64,000 bases of DNA from an uncultured Parvularculaceae bacterium (lineage in GTDB: Bacteria > Pseudomonadota > Alphaproteobacteria > Caulobacterales > Parvularculaceae). Within the stretch, counting starts at the first letter, position 1; each line of letters opens with the position of its first letter. The translations under genes were made by a program, and so were the position numbers. Location of the stretch: the NCBI GenBank assembly GCA_947259375.1, contig CAMYLZ010000003.1:22851-86850 (forward strand), given 5' to 3'. Below, one piece after another: positions 44,318 through 54,437 of the stretch. The notes under the pieces were generated by a model that ran no database searches, had not been told where the DNA came from, and was given only the letters and a program-made list of their open reading frames with translations.

Positions 44318-45048
44318 TGGCTGATTACCGGAACATTGTTGTGCTTACCGGATCGGGCATCTCTGCGGAATCGGGCGTCGCGACTTTCCGCGACAAGGAC
44401 GGGGTCTGGGCCCAATATGATTATCGCGAAGTGGCGACGCCGGAAGGCTTCGCCGCCAACCCGGCGCTGGTGCATGAATTTTACAACGCCCGCCGCCGAG
44501 CCTTGCCGGGCGTTCAGCCGAACGCCGCCCATAGGGCTTTGGCGGAACTGGAGGCGGGGCTTTCGGCGCGCGGGGGAAGGCTGACGCTCATTACACAAAA
44601 TGTCGATGATCTGCATGAGCGCGGCGGCGCGAAGGATGTTCTGCATATGCATGGCGAGCTGTTGAAAGCGACCTGTACTCTATGCGGCGACATTCGCGAA
44701 TGGCGCGAGGACCTTTGTGTTGAAACGCGATGTCGGCTTTGCCGGCGCGAGGGCGCGATGCGTCCTTATGTTGTCTGGTTCGGCGAAACGCCCCGGCATT
44801 TGGGTGACGCAGCCGACGCAATCATGAGTGCGGATCTGTTTGTTTCCATTGGCACGTCAGGATCTGTTTATCCCGCAGCCGGCTTTGTCGCGGAGGCGCG
44901 GGCTTTGGGCGTTCCTGCCATGGAGCTCAATCTCGAGCCGTCGGAGAACGCGGGCTTGTTTGATTTCAGCCGGTATGGCGCGGCGACGGAGGTCGTGCCG
45001 ACGTGGGCAGCGGCGCTTCTTGCCGGTGATCCGCCAACTGTTTCATGA
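44317..45048 (+). CDS. cobB: NAD-dependent protein deacylase (sirtuin)
   Basis: About 243 residues. The NAD-binding motif is VVLTGSGISAESGVATFRD, the catalytic region is LITQNVDDLHERGG and then VLHMHGELL with the catalytic His. The structural zinc site is made of CTLCGD and CRLCRREG, and FVSIGTSGSVYPAAGF and ELNLEPSENAGLFD end the fold. It removes acyl groups from protein lysines, releasing nicotinamide and O-acyl-ADP-ribose, and tunes enzymes such as acetyl-CoA synthetase. ATG 44317 is chosen over GTG 44290 or ATG 44296, since it gives the compact N-terminus MADYRNIVVLTG. Confidence 0.94.
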   Translation: MADYRNIVVLTGSGISAESGVATFRDKDGVWAQYDYREVATPEGFAANPALVHEFYNARRRALPGVQPNAAHRALAELEAGLSARGGRLTLITQNVDDLHERGGAKDVLHMHGELLKATCTLCGDIREWREDLCVETRCRLCRREGAMRPYVVWFGETPRHLGDAADAIMSADLFVSIGTSGSVYPAAGFVAEARALGVPAMELNLEPSENAGLFDFSRYGAATEVVPTWAAALLAGDPPTVS

Positions 45049-45268
45049 GCAAATCGTAGACTGTATTTGTGTTGCGCGGATGGGCCAAAAGAATATGACG
45101 TTAAAGATTTGTTATCGATGCTCGAAATTTTTAGGAAGCAGGGAGTTTCGAGACGAGCATCATGACGACAAGAGGCTTATCGGATTGACGCTTGGCGCCC
45201 GGACTGCCTATCGTCCCGCGCCCAGTCCGCATATTTTTCTGGAAGATAATGTGAGCGAGTGTGTTTGA

Positions 45269-45967
45269 ATGAGGTCGTACGATCCGAGCAAGCCTCTGAT
45301 TTTCAGCCATATACCCAAAACCGCAGGAACGTCGGTCCGTGAAATGTTCTCGAAATGGTTCGGGTCGAATTTGCTGCTGCATTACAAGGATAAAAGCCGG
45401 CCCCCAGTCCATGATCTTGGAAATCCGCCGGAGCCGGGTAAATCGGTGGGCGTTTACGGCCACTTCAATCGCGATCGCGGTTTTGGGATAGAAAAGTACT
45501 ATCCGCAGGTCGATCAATTCGTGACGATATTGCGAGACCCTTTTGAACGCGCGTTATCATCGTATTTTTTCAAAACGCAGAATGAATCCATGCGGCGTGC
45601 GTTTTGGGGCACCGCAATGGTCACGCTTGATGATTATATCGCGCATTGGCCAACCGGGTTCCTTCGCCCGCTTGATTACAGGATCGGGAATTTTCTTCCG
45701 GGCGGGCTTAATCACGACAATTACAAAAGCGTTTTTGACAACATGTTTATCGAAGTTGGGGTAACCGAGCATTTGGACATATCGCTGCGCCGCATTGCCG
45801 ATAAACTTGGTTTCGATTTTGACGGCTCGCAGCTTCAGCACCTCAATGCAGCGAGGCGCACGCATGATGTGTCGGAAAGCGCCAAAGAAAAATTCAAGGC
45901 CCGTAATGCGCTTGAATATGAGATATACAACTATGCTCGCGATCGCCTGTTGAAAACGGTCCGGTGA
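45269..45967 (+). CDS. Sulfotransferase-family protein
   Basis: A 232-residue protein resembling the Sulfotransfer_2-type family (heparan/chondroitin sulfotransferase fold). The 5'-phosphosulfate loop is IFSHIPKTAGTSVREMFSKW, and the 3'-phosphate-binding strand is FVTILRDPFERALSSYFF with the conserved Arg-Asp-Pro and Ser. Such enzymes transfer sulfate from PAPS to carbohydrates or other acceptors. No cysD/N/C or glycan genes lie beside it. Lower GC than its surroundings and scattered distribution of the family suggest acquisition. ATG 45269 directly follows the stop of a short open frame. Confidence 0.85.
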   Translation: MRSYDPSKPLIFSHIPKTAGTSVREMFSKWFGSNLLLHYKDKSRPPVHDLGNPPEPGKSVGVYGHFNRDRGFGIEKYYPQVDQFVTILRDPFERALSSYFFKTQNESMRRAFWGTAMVTLDDYIAHWPTGFLRPLDYRIGNFLPGGLNHDNYKSVFDNMFIEVGVTEHLDISLRRIADKLGFDFDGSQLQHLNAARRTHDVSESAKEKFKARNALEYEIYNYARDRLLKTVR

Positions 45968-46206
45968 GAGTTATTGGCCCGCAGGGCAAGGTGTTGGCAT
46001 GTCCAACCCAGGCGGATCGCGAGGGGCATTCGACGAAACGCCCAACATTGCGGTAAGCTTTGCTGTTTCCCGCTAAATCACGAAATTGCGTTGTTGCAAG
46101 TTCGCCGCATTGGCTGCGTTTGCGGATATCGCTTTGCCGTCAGCCTTGTCGCGAGGCCGAAAGAGACTTTAGGTTCTGGCGGACAGAATCGATTAAGAGC
46201 GAGTTC

Positions 46207-49200
46207 ATGAAAAGATCCATTGCATTCCTTGCTGTTGCTGCGTTGTTCCCGGCTGCCTTCGCGCAGGACGCCGAGAACGGAACTGAAGACAAAGAGGAAT
46301 GGAACGTCGCTGCGCCTCCATTGCCGACCCGCGCGGTCGCGATAAATGTCGATGAAGGCACCTGGATGAGCCTTGATGTCAGCCCGGATGGGCGGACCAT
46401 CGCCTTTGATCTTCTTGGCGACATTTATGTGATCCCTGCAGCCGGCGGCGAAGCGCGCTCCATCGCCGGCGGCATGGCCTGGGAGATGCAGCCGCGTTTT
46501 TCGCCTGACGGTTCGAAGATCGCTTTCACATCAGACCGCGCCGGCGGCGACAACATCTGGATCATGAATGCGGACGGCTCCGACAAGCGTCAGGTGACGA
46601 AAGAGAAATTTCGCCTGCTGAATAACGCGACCTGGTCGCCGGACGGGCAATATCTCGCAGCGCGGAAACATTACACGACGCAACGTTCGCTCGGCGCGGG
46701 CGAAATCTGGCTCTATCACATTTCCGGCGGTGATGGCGTGCAACTGGTGGAACGTCCGAGCGAGCGGCATCAAAAGGAACTTGGCGAGCCGATTTTCTCG
46801 CCGGATGGGAAATACATTTACTACACGCAGAACATTACCCCGGGATCGACTTTTGTTTACGCCCAGAATTCCAACGCCGATCTGTTCAACATTCGCCGCT
46901 ATGAGCTGGCCACAGGCGAGATTGAAACGGCGGTATCGGGCTATGGCGGGTCTGTCCGTCCGGCGCCGTCGCCAAACGGGCGCTATATGGCGTTTGTGCG
47001 GCGAGAGCGGGCGAAGTCCAAACTGTATTTGAAAGACTTGCGCTCTGGAAAAGAGCGCAAGCTCTATGACGATCTCGATCAGGATATGCAGGAAGTCTGG
47101 GCGGTGCATGGCGTTTATCCGAATATGGATTGGACGCCGGATTCAAAGTCGATTGTGTTCTGGGCAGGCGGCAAAATTCGGCGCCTCAATGTCGATACAG
47201 GCGCTGTTTCGGTAATTCCGTTCCATGTTCGCGATACACGCGACGTGATTGATCCGCCGCGCCCGGAGGTGTCGGTGGCGCCGGATCGGTTTGAGACGTC
47301 GATGCCGCGCTTCGCCAGCGTGTCGCCTGACGGAAAGCAAGTCGTGTTTGAGTCCCTCGGCAAGCTTTATGTAAAGTCCTTGCCGGGTGGAACGCCACGG
47401 CGTCTCACCAACGCCCGAGACGGGTTCGAATTCTTTCCTTCATGGTCTTATGACGGACGCCGCATCGTTTATGTGTCGTGGTCTGATGAAAAGCTGGGCG
47501 CCGTGCGCTCGGTCCATGCGGGCGGCGGGGGCGGACGGGCGGTGACCCGCGAGCCGGGGCATTATCGCCGGCCGCGATTTTCGCCGGATGGCCGCACCAT
47601 CGTTTTCGAAAAGGGCGAGGGTGGTTATTTGACCGACGGCGACTGGTCCGAAGCGCCAGGCGTCTATCGCATTCCGGCAAATGGCGGCGCCATGACCCGC
47701 ATCGCCGATAGCGGGCATGCGCCGCATTTCGCCGCATCGAACGACCGGGTGTTCATGACTGCGTTTGATGGCGATGAAGGCGCGCTTGTCAGCGTCGATC
47801 GCGACGGCGATGATTTGCGCAAACACGCGGCGGGCGATTTCATCACTGAATTTCAGGCGGCGCCGTCCGGCAGGCATTTTTCATTCATCGAGAACTATAA
47901 TGCTTTCGTGATGCCGCTCGCGCCCGGCCCGCAGGAAGTGGGCGTGGGACGCAAGGCGAGCGCCTTGCCAGTTGCGAAAGCCAGCGGCGATGGCGCGACC
48001 TATCCGACCTGGTCGCGCGATCGGCTGAACTGGACATTGGGTCCGGCGCTTTATTCGGCGAGCCTTGGCGAAATGCTGCCTGGCGCCCCGGCAGCTGAAA
48101 ACACGGATGAGGAAACAGCAAGCTATGCGCCGCCGGAGACCGGCGCCGATCTGTCGTTGACAGTCGATGCGGACAAGCCATCCGGAATGCTGGCGCTTGT
48201 CGGCGCCCGCATTGTCACCATGGCGGGTGAAGAGGGCGGCGTCATTGAAAACGGCGTTATCCTGATCGAGGACAACCGTATCACGGCGGTTGGGCCGGCG
48301 GCATCCGTGACCTATCCGGCCGGGACGCGGCAAGTCGATGTTGCAGGCAAGACCATCATTCCCGGCCTGATTGACGCTCACGCACACGGGCCTCAGGGGA
48401 CGGATGATATTATCCCGCAACAGAACTGGAACGCGATGGCGCATCTCGCTTTTGGCGTCACCACGGTGCACGATCCGTCAAACGCCGCGAGCCACATATT
48501 CGCCGCATCGGAATATCAACGTGCGGGCGAAATCCTTGCGCCGCGGCTCTATTCCACCGGCGAGATTGTCTATGGCGCCAAGGCGCCCGGCGTTTACGCC
48601 GTGATTGACAGCGCCGAAGACGCCGCCGCGCATGTGCGCCGCCTGAAAAAACAGGGCGCGCATTCGATCAAGAATTACAACCAGCCGCGGCGCGATCAGC
48701 GCCAGCAAGTCATTGCGGCGGCGCTGGAAGAGGACATTGCCGTCGTCGCTGAAGGCGGATCGCTGTTTCATATGGACCTCGCCATGGTCGCGGACGGCAA
48801 TACCAGCATCGAGCATAATTTGCCGCAATCGATGCTTTATGAAGACGTGCTGAGCTTTTATAGCGCGACCAAGGTTGCCTATACGCCGACGCTTGTCGTT
48901 ACGTATGGCGGACCGGCGGCGGACCCATATTGGCGCCAGGCGATGGATGTCTGGCGGCACCCGATCCTGTCGCGGCACGCGCCGCCGCGCCTGTTGCAGG
49001 CAAGCTCGGTGCGCCGCGAAAAAGCCCCGGAAGAAGACTATGCGGACCAGATCAGCGCCGCGACTTCGAAATTGCTCGCCGATCGCGGCGTGCCGGTCTC
49101 AATCGGCGCGCATGGTCAACAGCAAGGGCTCGCGGCTCATTGGGAAATGTGGTCCTTCGCACGCGGCGGCATGTCGCCGATTGAAGCGTTGCGCGCGGCG

Positions 49201-49422
49201 ACGATCGTTCCGGCTGAGCATCTTGGCTTTGCCCGTGATCTCGGTTCGCTTGAGCCGGGTAAGCTTGCCGATCTTGTGATCCTTGAGGCCAATCCGCTGG
49301 AGGATATTCAGAACTCGGATGAGATTAGCCATGTGATGCTGAATGGCCGGCTATACGACGCCAAGACCTTGAATGAGGTAACAACCGGAGACCGCAATCG
49401 GGCGCCTTATTGGTGGGAATGA
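46207..49422 (+). CDS. Exported TolB-like propeller / amidohydrolase fusion
   Basis: 1071 residues from ATG 46207 with a signal peptide (MKRSIAFLAVAALFPAAFAQ). Residues 40-650 carry repeated PD40/TolB blades: LDVSPDGRTIAFD, PRFSPDGSKIAFTSDR, ATWSPDGQYLAAR, PIFSPDGKYIYYTQ, ASVSPDGKQVVFES and RPRFSPDGRTIVFE. Residues 660-1071 are an amidohydrolase domain: IIPGLIDAHAHG with the metal-binding HxH, SIKNYNQPRR with a Lys that may be the bridging ligand, VSIGAHGQQQG and the C-terminal GSLEPGKLADLVILEANPLE. Probably a periplasmic imidazolonepropionase-like or peptide hydrolase with a propeller substrate gate. Substrate unknown. An amidase follows on the same strand. Confidence 0.93.
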   Translation: MKRSIAFLAVAALFPAAFAQDAENGTEDKEEWNVAAPPLPTRAVAINVDEGTWMSLDVSPDGRTIAFDLLGDIYVIPAAGGEARSIAGGMAWEMQPRFSPDGSKIAFTSDRAGGDNIWIMNADGSDKRQVTKEKFRLLNNATWSPDGQYLAARKHYTTQRSLGAGEIWLYHISGGDGVQLVERPSERHQKELGEPIFSPDGKYIYYTQNITPGSTFVYAQNSNADLFNIRRYELATGEIETAVSGYGGSVRPAPSPNGRYMAFVRRERAKSKLYLKDLRSGKERKLYDDLDQDMQEVWAVHGVYPNMDWTPDSKSIVFWAGGKIRRLNVDTGAVSVIPFHVRDTRDVIDPPRPEVSVAPDRFETSMPRFASVSPDGKQVVFESLGKLYVKSLPGGTPRRLTNARDGFEFFPSWSYDGRRIVYVSWSDEKLGAVRSVHAGGGGGRAVTREPGHYRRPRFSPDGRTIVFEKGEGGYLTDGDWSEAPGVYRIPANGGAMTRIADSGHAPHFAASNDRVFMTAFDGDEGALVSVDRDGDDLRKHAAGDFITEFQAAPSGRHFSFIENYNAFVMPLAPGPQEVGVGRKASALPVAKASGDGATYPTWSRDRLNWTLGPALYSASLGEMLPGAPAAENTDEETASYAPPETGADLSLTVDADKPSGMLALVGARIVTMAGEEGGVIENGVILIEDNRITAVGPAASVTYPAGTRQVDVAGKTIIPGLIDAHAHGPQGTDDIIPQQNWNAMAHLAFGVTTVHDPSNAASHIFAASEYQRAGEILAPRLYSTGEIVYGAKAPGVYAVIDSAEDAAAHVRRLKKQGAHSIKNYNQPRRDQRQQVIAAALEEDIAVVAEGGSLFHMDLAMVADGNTSIEHNLPQSMLYEDVLSFYSATKVAYTPTLVVTYGGPAADPYWRQAMDVWRHPILSRHAPPRLLQASSVRREKAPEEDYADQISAATSKLLADRGVPVSIGAHGQQQGLAAHWEMWSFARGGMSPIEALRAATIVPAEHLGFARDLGSLEPGKLADLVILEANPLEDIQNSDEISHVMLNGRLYDAKTLNEVTTGDRNRAPYWWE

Positions 49423-49482
49423 TGGCGGATGCTGACAACCAAGAAAGAAACTGGGAAAGATAAAAGTAGGGCGAGAACAACC

Positions 49483-51129
49483 ATGAAAAAGTCTATACTG
49501 CTTGCTGCGTCAGCGGTCGCGCTATCGGCCTGCGCGCAGGAAAATGTCCGCCAATCAGCCGCGCCGTCGCATAGCGAAGAGACGGCGACCGCGCGCTACG
49601 CTGCCGAAGGATGGATGGCGGGATCGCTGCCGGAGATCGCCGCCAAATTGCAGACTGGTGAGCTGAGCGCGGAAGAGGCGACGGCTGCCTATATTGCGCG
49701 CATCGAGGTGGTCGACAGGGCCGGGCCCGAGTTGCAAAGCGTGCTCGCATTGAATCCGAACGCGATTGAGGATGCGCGCGCGCTTGACGCCAAGCGCGCC
49801 GCCGGCGAGCCTTTAGGGCCGCTCCATGGCCTGCCAATTCTGCTGAAAGACAATATCGAATCGCTCGACCCGGTGGCGACAACCGCCGGCGCCTTGGCGT
49901 TGAAAGACAATGTCACCGAACGCGACTCGCCGCTGGTGGCTGGATTGCGCGCACAAGGCGCGGTCATCCTCGGCAAGGCCAATCTCAGTCAGTGGGCGAA
50001 TTTCCGGTCGAACGATTCCATGAGCGGCTGGTCGGCGTTAGGCGGGCAGGTGAAAAACCCGCATATGCTTGATCGCAATCCGTGCGGATCGAGTTCAGGA
50101 TCGGGCGCCGCTGTCGCCGCTTCGCTCGCCGCCGGGGCGGTCGGAACGGAGACCAACGGCTCGATTATATGTCCGTCAAACGTCAACGGCGTTGTCGGCT
50201 TCAAGCCGACAGTCGGACTTGTTCCGCAACAATATATCGTGCCGATTTCCTCCTCGCAGGACACGGCCGGTCCGATGACCAAGACTGTCGCGGGCGCGGC
50301 GATGATGCTGAACGCCATGGCCCACGGAGATATGGCGGGTGATGCAGCGATGGATTATGTCGCCGCGCTTGACGGTGAAGTGTTAAATGGCGCGCGCATC
50401 GGCGTGATGCGATTTGCCGAGGGTTCAAACGCCGACATCATCGCGCATTTCAATGAAGCGCTCGAGGCAATGGAAGCGGCCGGCGCCGTGCTGGTGGAGA
50501 TCGATGCGTTCGAACCGGCGGCGGAAGATTTCTGGAGCAAGTCGCGCAGCGTGCTCGACTTTGAATTCAAGGCCACGATCAATGAATATCTGGCGGACGC
50601 GGCGCCCGCGGTGACAACCCGCACGCTCGACGATCTCATCGCATTCAACGAAGAACATGCGGATATCGAACTGGCATTGTTCGACCAGAGCATTTTCGTC
50701 GGTGCGAATGAGAAGGGCGGTCTTGATGATCCGGATTACATCAACGCGCGCGATGATGTTCAGGCGGCGGCGGGGCGCGACGGCATCGACAAGCTGCTGG
50801 CGGACCATGAAGTCGATATACTGGTGTCGCCATCGGGGCCGGTTTCCCCCCGCGTTGATCCCGTGAATGGCGATGTCTGGCCAGCATGGGCCGGCGCCGG
50901 TTATCTGGCGGCGATCGCCGGTTATCCGCATGTTACGGTTCCTATGGGAACCGTGCATGGCGTGCCGGTCGGGATTTCCTTTATGGGCGCAAAAGATCGC
51001 GATGCGGAGGTGTTGTCATTCGGCTATGCGTATGAACAGCGCTCGATGCATCGCGCCGACCCGCAATATCTGCCGAATGCCGAAGCACGGGCGGAGATTG
51101 CGCCTGCGATGAAACGCAAAGCGGAATAA
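49483..51129 (+). CDS. Lipoprotein amidase (amidase-signature family)
   Basis: A 548-residue amidase with a lipoprotein leader: LLAASAVALSACAQ ends in the lipobox L-S-A-C, so it is probably anchored on the outer face of a membrane. The signature is intact: the catalytic Lys in LPILLKDNIES, the Ser-rich loop CGSSSGSGAAVAA with the cis-Ser, and the nucleophile Ser in TETNGSIICPSN. The C-terminal part (YPHVTVPMGTVHGVPVGISF) is typical. The family cleaves amide bonds of small molecules or peptides. It follows the propeller-amidohydrolase fusion by 60 bp, suggesting a joint extracytoplasmic hydrolase operon. The start ATG 49483 is set by the leader. Confidence 0.92.
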   Translation: MKKSILLAASAVALSACAQENVRQSAAPSHSEETATARYAAEGWMAGSLPEIAAKLQTGELSAEEATAAYIARIEVVDRAGPELQSVLALNPNAIEDARALDAKRAAGEPLGPLHGLPILLKDNIESLDPVATTAGALALKDNVTERDSPLVAGLRAQGAVILGKANLSQWANFRSNDSMSGWSALGGQVKNPHMLDRNPCGSSSGSGAAVAASLAAGAVGTETNGSIICPSNVNGVVGFKPTVGLVPQQYIVPISSSQDTAGPMTKTVAGAAMMLNAMAHGDMAGDAAMDYVAALDGEVLNGARIGVMRFAEGSNADIIAHFNEALEAMEAAGAVLVEIDAFEPAAEDFWSKSRSVLDFEFKATINEYLADAAPAVTTRTLDDLIAFNEEHADIELALFDQSIFVGANEKGGLDDPDYINARDDVQAAAGRDGIDKLLADHEVDILVSPSGPVSPRVDPVNGDVWPAWAGAGYLAAIAGYPHVTVPMGTVHGVPVGISFMGAKDRDAEVLSFGYAYEQRSMHRADPQYLPNAEARAEIAPAMKRKAE

Positions 51130-51383
51130 TGCGCGGCGTCGCTTTCCCCAAAGAGCAGCGCGAAGCCATCTTGAAGGCGATCCAGGACTTTGCACGCGAT
51201 GAGATCGAGATGGAAATCGGCGGTGTTGACGCCGGTTTCCTGCTCGACTTCTTCACTGAAAAAATCGGTGGTTATTACTATAATCAGGGCCTTTACGACG
51301 CACAGGCGGTTTTGTCGAAACGCATGGACGACATAGGCGAAACGATTATCGGGTTAGAACAACCGGACCTGTTGCACCGATAG
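51129..51383 (+). CDS. DUF2164 family protein
   Basis: An 84-residue small protein whose ATG (51129) shares a base with the amidase stop codon, so the two are coupled. VAFPKEQREAILKAIQDFAR, EIGGVDAGFLLDFFTEKIGG and YYYNQGLYDAQAVLSKRMDD match the DUF2164 pattern. The family is soluble, widespread in proteobacteria and uncharacterised. Nothing in the sequence suggests a catalytic site. Confidence 0.88.
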   Translation: MRGVAFPKEQREAILKAIQDFARDEIEMEIGGVDAGFLLDFFTEKIGGYYYNQGLYDAQAVLSKRMDDIGETIIGLEQPDLLHR

Positions 51384-51400
51384 ATTGCGTTGAGGTCCGG
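51363..51400. terminator. Candidate bidirectional terminator between DUF2164 and secA
   Basis: CCGGACCT (51363-51370) and AGGTCCGG (51393-51400) are a perfect 8-bp inverted repeat flanking the DUF2164 stop codon, with the secA stop 8 bp beyond. The plus-strand side is followed by CCTGTTTCT. The loop is long (22 nt) and the T-run imperfect, so it is a candidate only. Confidence 0.35.
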
Positions 51401-51407
51401 CCTGTTT

Positions 51408-54266
51408 CTAGATCGATCCGTGGCAATGCTTGAATTTCTTGCCCGAGCCGCACGGACAAGGGGCGTTGCGTTGAACCCGGCCCCAGGTTTCGGGATTGCT
51501 CGGATCGACGCCAGCGGCGCCGGCGCGGCCTTTCAAAGTGCCGATGCCGGCGGAAAGCCGGGCGCGCGGGTCCGGGTGGGTCATTTCATTCTCGCCGGTT
51601 GACGGGTTCACATGGGTTTCCGTCATCGGCAACTCACGCGGTTGCGGCACAGCCGCTTCTGGTTGACGCACCTGCAAATTCATCAACAGGCGGGTCACGT
51701 CGCGGCGCAGGCCGTCCAGCAGGCTCTGGAAAAGGGCGAAACTTTCCGTCTTGAATTCATTCACCGGGTCGCGCTGGCCATGGCCGCGCATCCAGATGAC
51801 CGAGCGCAAATGATCAAGCGTTTGCAGGTGTTCGCGCCAGTTGGTGTCAAGAACGTTCAAAAGGATGGCCTTTTCGATACGGCGCATCATTTCCGGGCCG
51901 ATTTCGGCTGCGCGTGCAGCGGCGAGCCGGTTGGTTTCCTCGATCAGCTTGTCAGTAATCTCGGTGCTGGCGACGCCTTCTTCTTTTGCCCATTCGTCAA
52001 CCGGGATATCCTTGCCGAAGACGCCGGTCAGTTCTTTTTTGAGCCCTTCGACATCCCATTGTTCAGCGTAGGATTTGGCGGGAATATGCATGGCGACAAG
52101 GTCTTCGACCAGTTGCTCGCGCATATCCGTGATGATGTTGTCCACCGCTTCGGATGACATGAATTCGATGCGCTGTTCGAAAATCGCCTTGCGCTGATCG
52201 TTGATGACATCATCGAATTTGAGGACGTTTTTGCGCATGTCGTAATTGCGCTGTTCGACTTTTTTCTGTGCGGTTTCGACCGCCTTGGTGAACCAGGGGT
52301 GCTCGATCGATTCGTCAGGCTGGATGCCGAAGCGCTTGAGCATTTTTTCCATGCCGGAGCCAAAGATGCGCATCAGGTCATCTTCCAGCGACAGGAAGAA
52401 TTTCGTTGCGCCCGGATCGCCCTGACGGCCCGAACGGCCGCGCAACTGATTGTCGATGCGCCGGCTTTCATGCCGCTCGGTCGCGAGGACGAAAAGACCG
52501 CCCGCATCGAGCGCCTTTTGCTTGTCTTCGGCGATCTTCGCTTCGATTTCCGCGCGCTTGCGTTTGATCGCTTCTTCGTCGTCACCTTCTTCCAGCGCGT
52601 TCATCAACTGCATGTCGATAGATCCGCCAAGCTGGATGTCGGTGCCGCGGCCCGCCATATTGGTGGCGATGGTCACCGCGCCGGGCGCACCGGCCCCAGC
52701 GACGATTTCCGCTTCCTGTTCGTGATAGCGCGCATTCAGCACATTATGCGGCACGGGAAGTTTCTTCTCACCAAGGGCGGAGAGATAGTCAGCTTGTGCT
52801 TCCATCTCCTTTTTAAGATCTTCTTCCTTCGCCTTGAGGTCTTGTGCGCGTTCGCGAAGCGACTGGGCGACGCCCTTGAAGAATTTCCGGTCGCTCAGAA
52901 GATTTGAGAGGATTTCCGACTTTTCGATGGAGACCGTACCGACCAGCACCGGCTGGCCGCGCTTTTGGCATTCGGCGATCTGGACGGCGATGGCTTTGTA
53001 TTTTTCATCCGCCGTCATGTAGAGCTCGTCGTCCATGTCCTCGCGGGCGATGGGGCGGTTGGTGGGGATCTCGAAGACGTTAAGGCTGTATATATCGGCG
53101 AATTCAGCCTCTTCGGTCATCGCCGTGCCGGTCATGCCGGCGAGCTTTCCGTAAAGACGGAAATAGTTCTGGAATGTAATTGATGCGAGCGTCTGGTTTT
53201 CCGGCTGGATCGTGGTTTTTTCCTTGGCCTCGACCGCCTGATGCAAGCCTTCCGACCAGCGGCGCCCTTCCATCATGCGTCCGGTGAACTCGTCAATGAT
53301 GACGACCTTGTCATTGCGGACGATGTAATCCTTGTCGCGCTGGAAAATCTTGTGGGCTTTCAGCGCCTGGTTCACATGGTGGACGACAGAGATGTTGGCG
53401 GAATCATAAAGACTGTCGCCTTGCAAAAGGCCGGCTTCCTTCAAGAGCTGCTCGGACTTTTCATTGCCCTCCTCGGTAAGGGAGACCGAGCGCTGCTTTT
53501 CATCGATTTCGTAGTCTTCTTCCGTCAATTGCGGAATGAAACCGTCGATGGTGATGTAAAGCTCGGATTTGTCGTCGGTGGGGCCGGAAATAATCAGCGG
53601 CGTTCTTGCTTCATCAATGAGGATCGAATCGACCTCGTCGACAATCGCGAAATGATGGCCGCGCTGGACCATCTGCTCGATAGTCGATTTCATGTTGTCG
53701 CGCAGATAGTCGAAGCCAAACTCGTTATTGGTGCCGTAGGTAATGTCGCAGGCATAGGCCGCACGGCGTTCTTCGTCGGAAAGCCCGTGAATGATACAGC
53801 CCGTCGTCATGCCGAGATGGCTATAGACCCGGCCCATCCACTCGGAATCGCGTGAGGCGAGATAATCGTTAACCGTCACGACATGGACGCCGCGGCCCGT
53901 TAGCGCATTGAGATAAACCGGCAATGTGGCGACAAGGGTTTTGCCTTCCCCGGTCTTCATTTCGGCGATATCGCCTGAATGCAGCACCATGCCGCCGACC
54001 ATCTGGACGTCGTAATGGCGCTGTCCGAGGGCGCGTTTGGCGGCCTCCCGCACGGTCGCAAAGGCTTCTTCCAGCAGGTCGTCGAGGGTTTCGCCGTCCT
54101 TATATCGCTGCTTGAGTTTCTCGGTTTGCGCTATAAGGCCGTCGTCGGAGAGTTTGGAAATCTCCTCCTCAAGGGCGTTGATCGCCTCTACGCGACGGAA
54201 TAAAGGCTTGAGACGGCGGTCGTTAGAAGATCCGAAGATTTTTTTTGCGATACCGAGTAACGCCAT
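51408..54266 (-). CDS. secA: Preprotein translocase ATPase SecA
   Basis: 952 residues. The motor of the Sec pathway, driving preproteins through SecYEG by ATP hydrolysis. Signatures: Walker [17 protein letters not shown], Walker [21 protein letters not shown], the preprotein crosslinking domain, [17 protein letters not shown] of motor domain 2, [20 protein letters not shown], and a C-terminal zinc-binding tail [14 protein letters not shown] (SecB binding). ATG 54266 gives [18 protein letters not shown] as in homologues; the open extension to 54338 is rejected. Divergent from the parvulin gene. Confidence 0.98.
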   Translation of the reverse strand: MALLGIAKKIFGSSNDRRLKPLFRRVEAINALEEEISKLSDDGLIAQTEKLKQRYKDGETLDDLLEEAFATVREAAKRALGQRHYDVQMVGGMVLHSGDIAEMKTGEGKTLVATLPVYLNALTGRGVHVVTVNDYLASRDSEWMGRVYSHLGMTTGCIIHGLSDEERRAAYACDITYGTNNEFGFDYLRDNMKSTIEQMVQRGHHFAIVDEVDSILIDEARTPLIISGPTDDKSELYITIDGFIPQLTEEDYEIDEKQRSVSLTEEGNEKSEQLLKEAGLLQGDSLYDSANISVVHHVNQALKAHKIFQRDKDYIVRNDKVVIIDEFTGRMMEGRRWSEGLHQAVEAKEKTTIQPENQTLASITFQNYFRLYGKLAGMTGTAMTEEAEFADIYSLNVFEIPTNRPIAREDMDDELYMTADEKYKAIAVQIAECQKRGQPVLVGTVSIEKSEILSNLLSDRKFFKGVAQSLRERAQDLKAKEEDLKKEMEAQADYLSALGEKKLPVPHNVLNARYHEQEAEIVAGAGAPGAVTIATNMAGRGTDIQLGGSIDMQLMNALEEGDDEEAIKRKRAEIEAKIAEDKQKALDAGGLFVLATERHESRRIDNQLRGRSGRQGDPGATKFFLSLEDDLMRIFGSGMEKMLKRFGIQPDESIEHPWFTKAVETAQKKVEQRNYDMRKNVLKFDDVINDQRKAIFEQRIEFMSSEAVDNIITDMREQLVEDLVAMHIPAKSYAEQWDVEGLKKELTGVFGKDIPVDEWAKEEGVASTEITDKLIEETNRLAAARAAEIGPEMMRRIEKAILLNVLDTNWREHLQTLDHLRSVIWMRGHGQRDPVNEFKTESFALFQSLLDGLRRDVTRLLMNLQVRQPEAAVPQPRELPMTETHVNPSTGENEMTHPDPRARLSAGIGTLKGRAGAAGVDPSNPETWGRVQRNAPCPCGSGKKFKHCHGSI

Positions 54267-54360
54267 GAGGACTGTAGCCTTCGTGCTGCGATGAACAGAC
54301 CGGCGGCGCCCTAGTGGAGACCAGCGCGGGCGCGCCATTCATCGGCCGGGTTGGAATCGT

Positions 54361-54378
54361 AACGCCCCGGAAGGGGCG
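54361..54378. promoter_or_regulatory. Perfect 7-bp hairpin with GGAA tetraloop in the secA/parvulin divergent region
   Basis: ACGCCCC-GGAA-GGGGCGT at 54361-54378, a perfect stem capped by a GNRA-type loop. It lies 59 bp before the parvulin start and 94 bp from the secA start. There is no T-run, so it is not a terminator; it may be a 5' leader RNA structure or a protein operator. Confidence 0.3.
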
Positions 54379-54437
54379 TCGGAGAGATAGTAAGCGCCTA
54401 AGGCCCTGTCAACGAAACGTATTTCAGGCGAAGGATC

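Noticed and set aside
45080..45268. 62-residue open frame directly before the sulfotransferase
   Set aside because: TGA-ATG adjacency is tempting, but the ribosome-binding site is poor, and the sequence (TLKICYRCSKFLGSREFRDE) shows no recognisable pattern.
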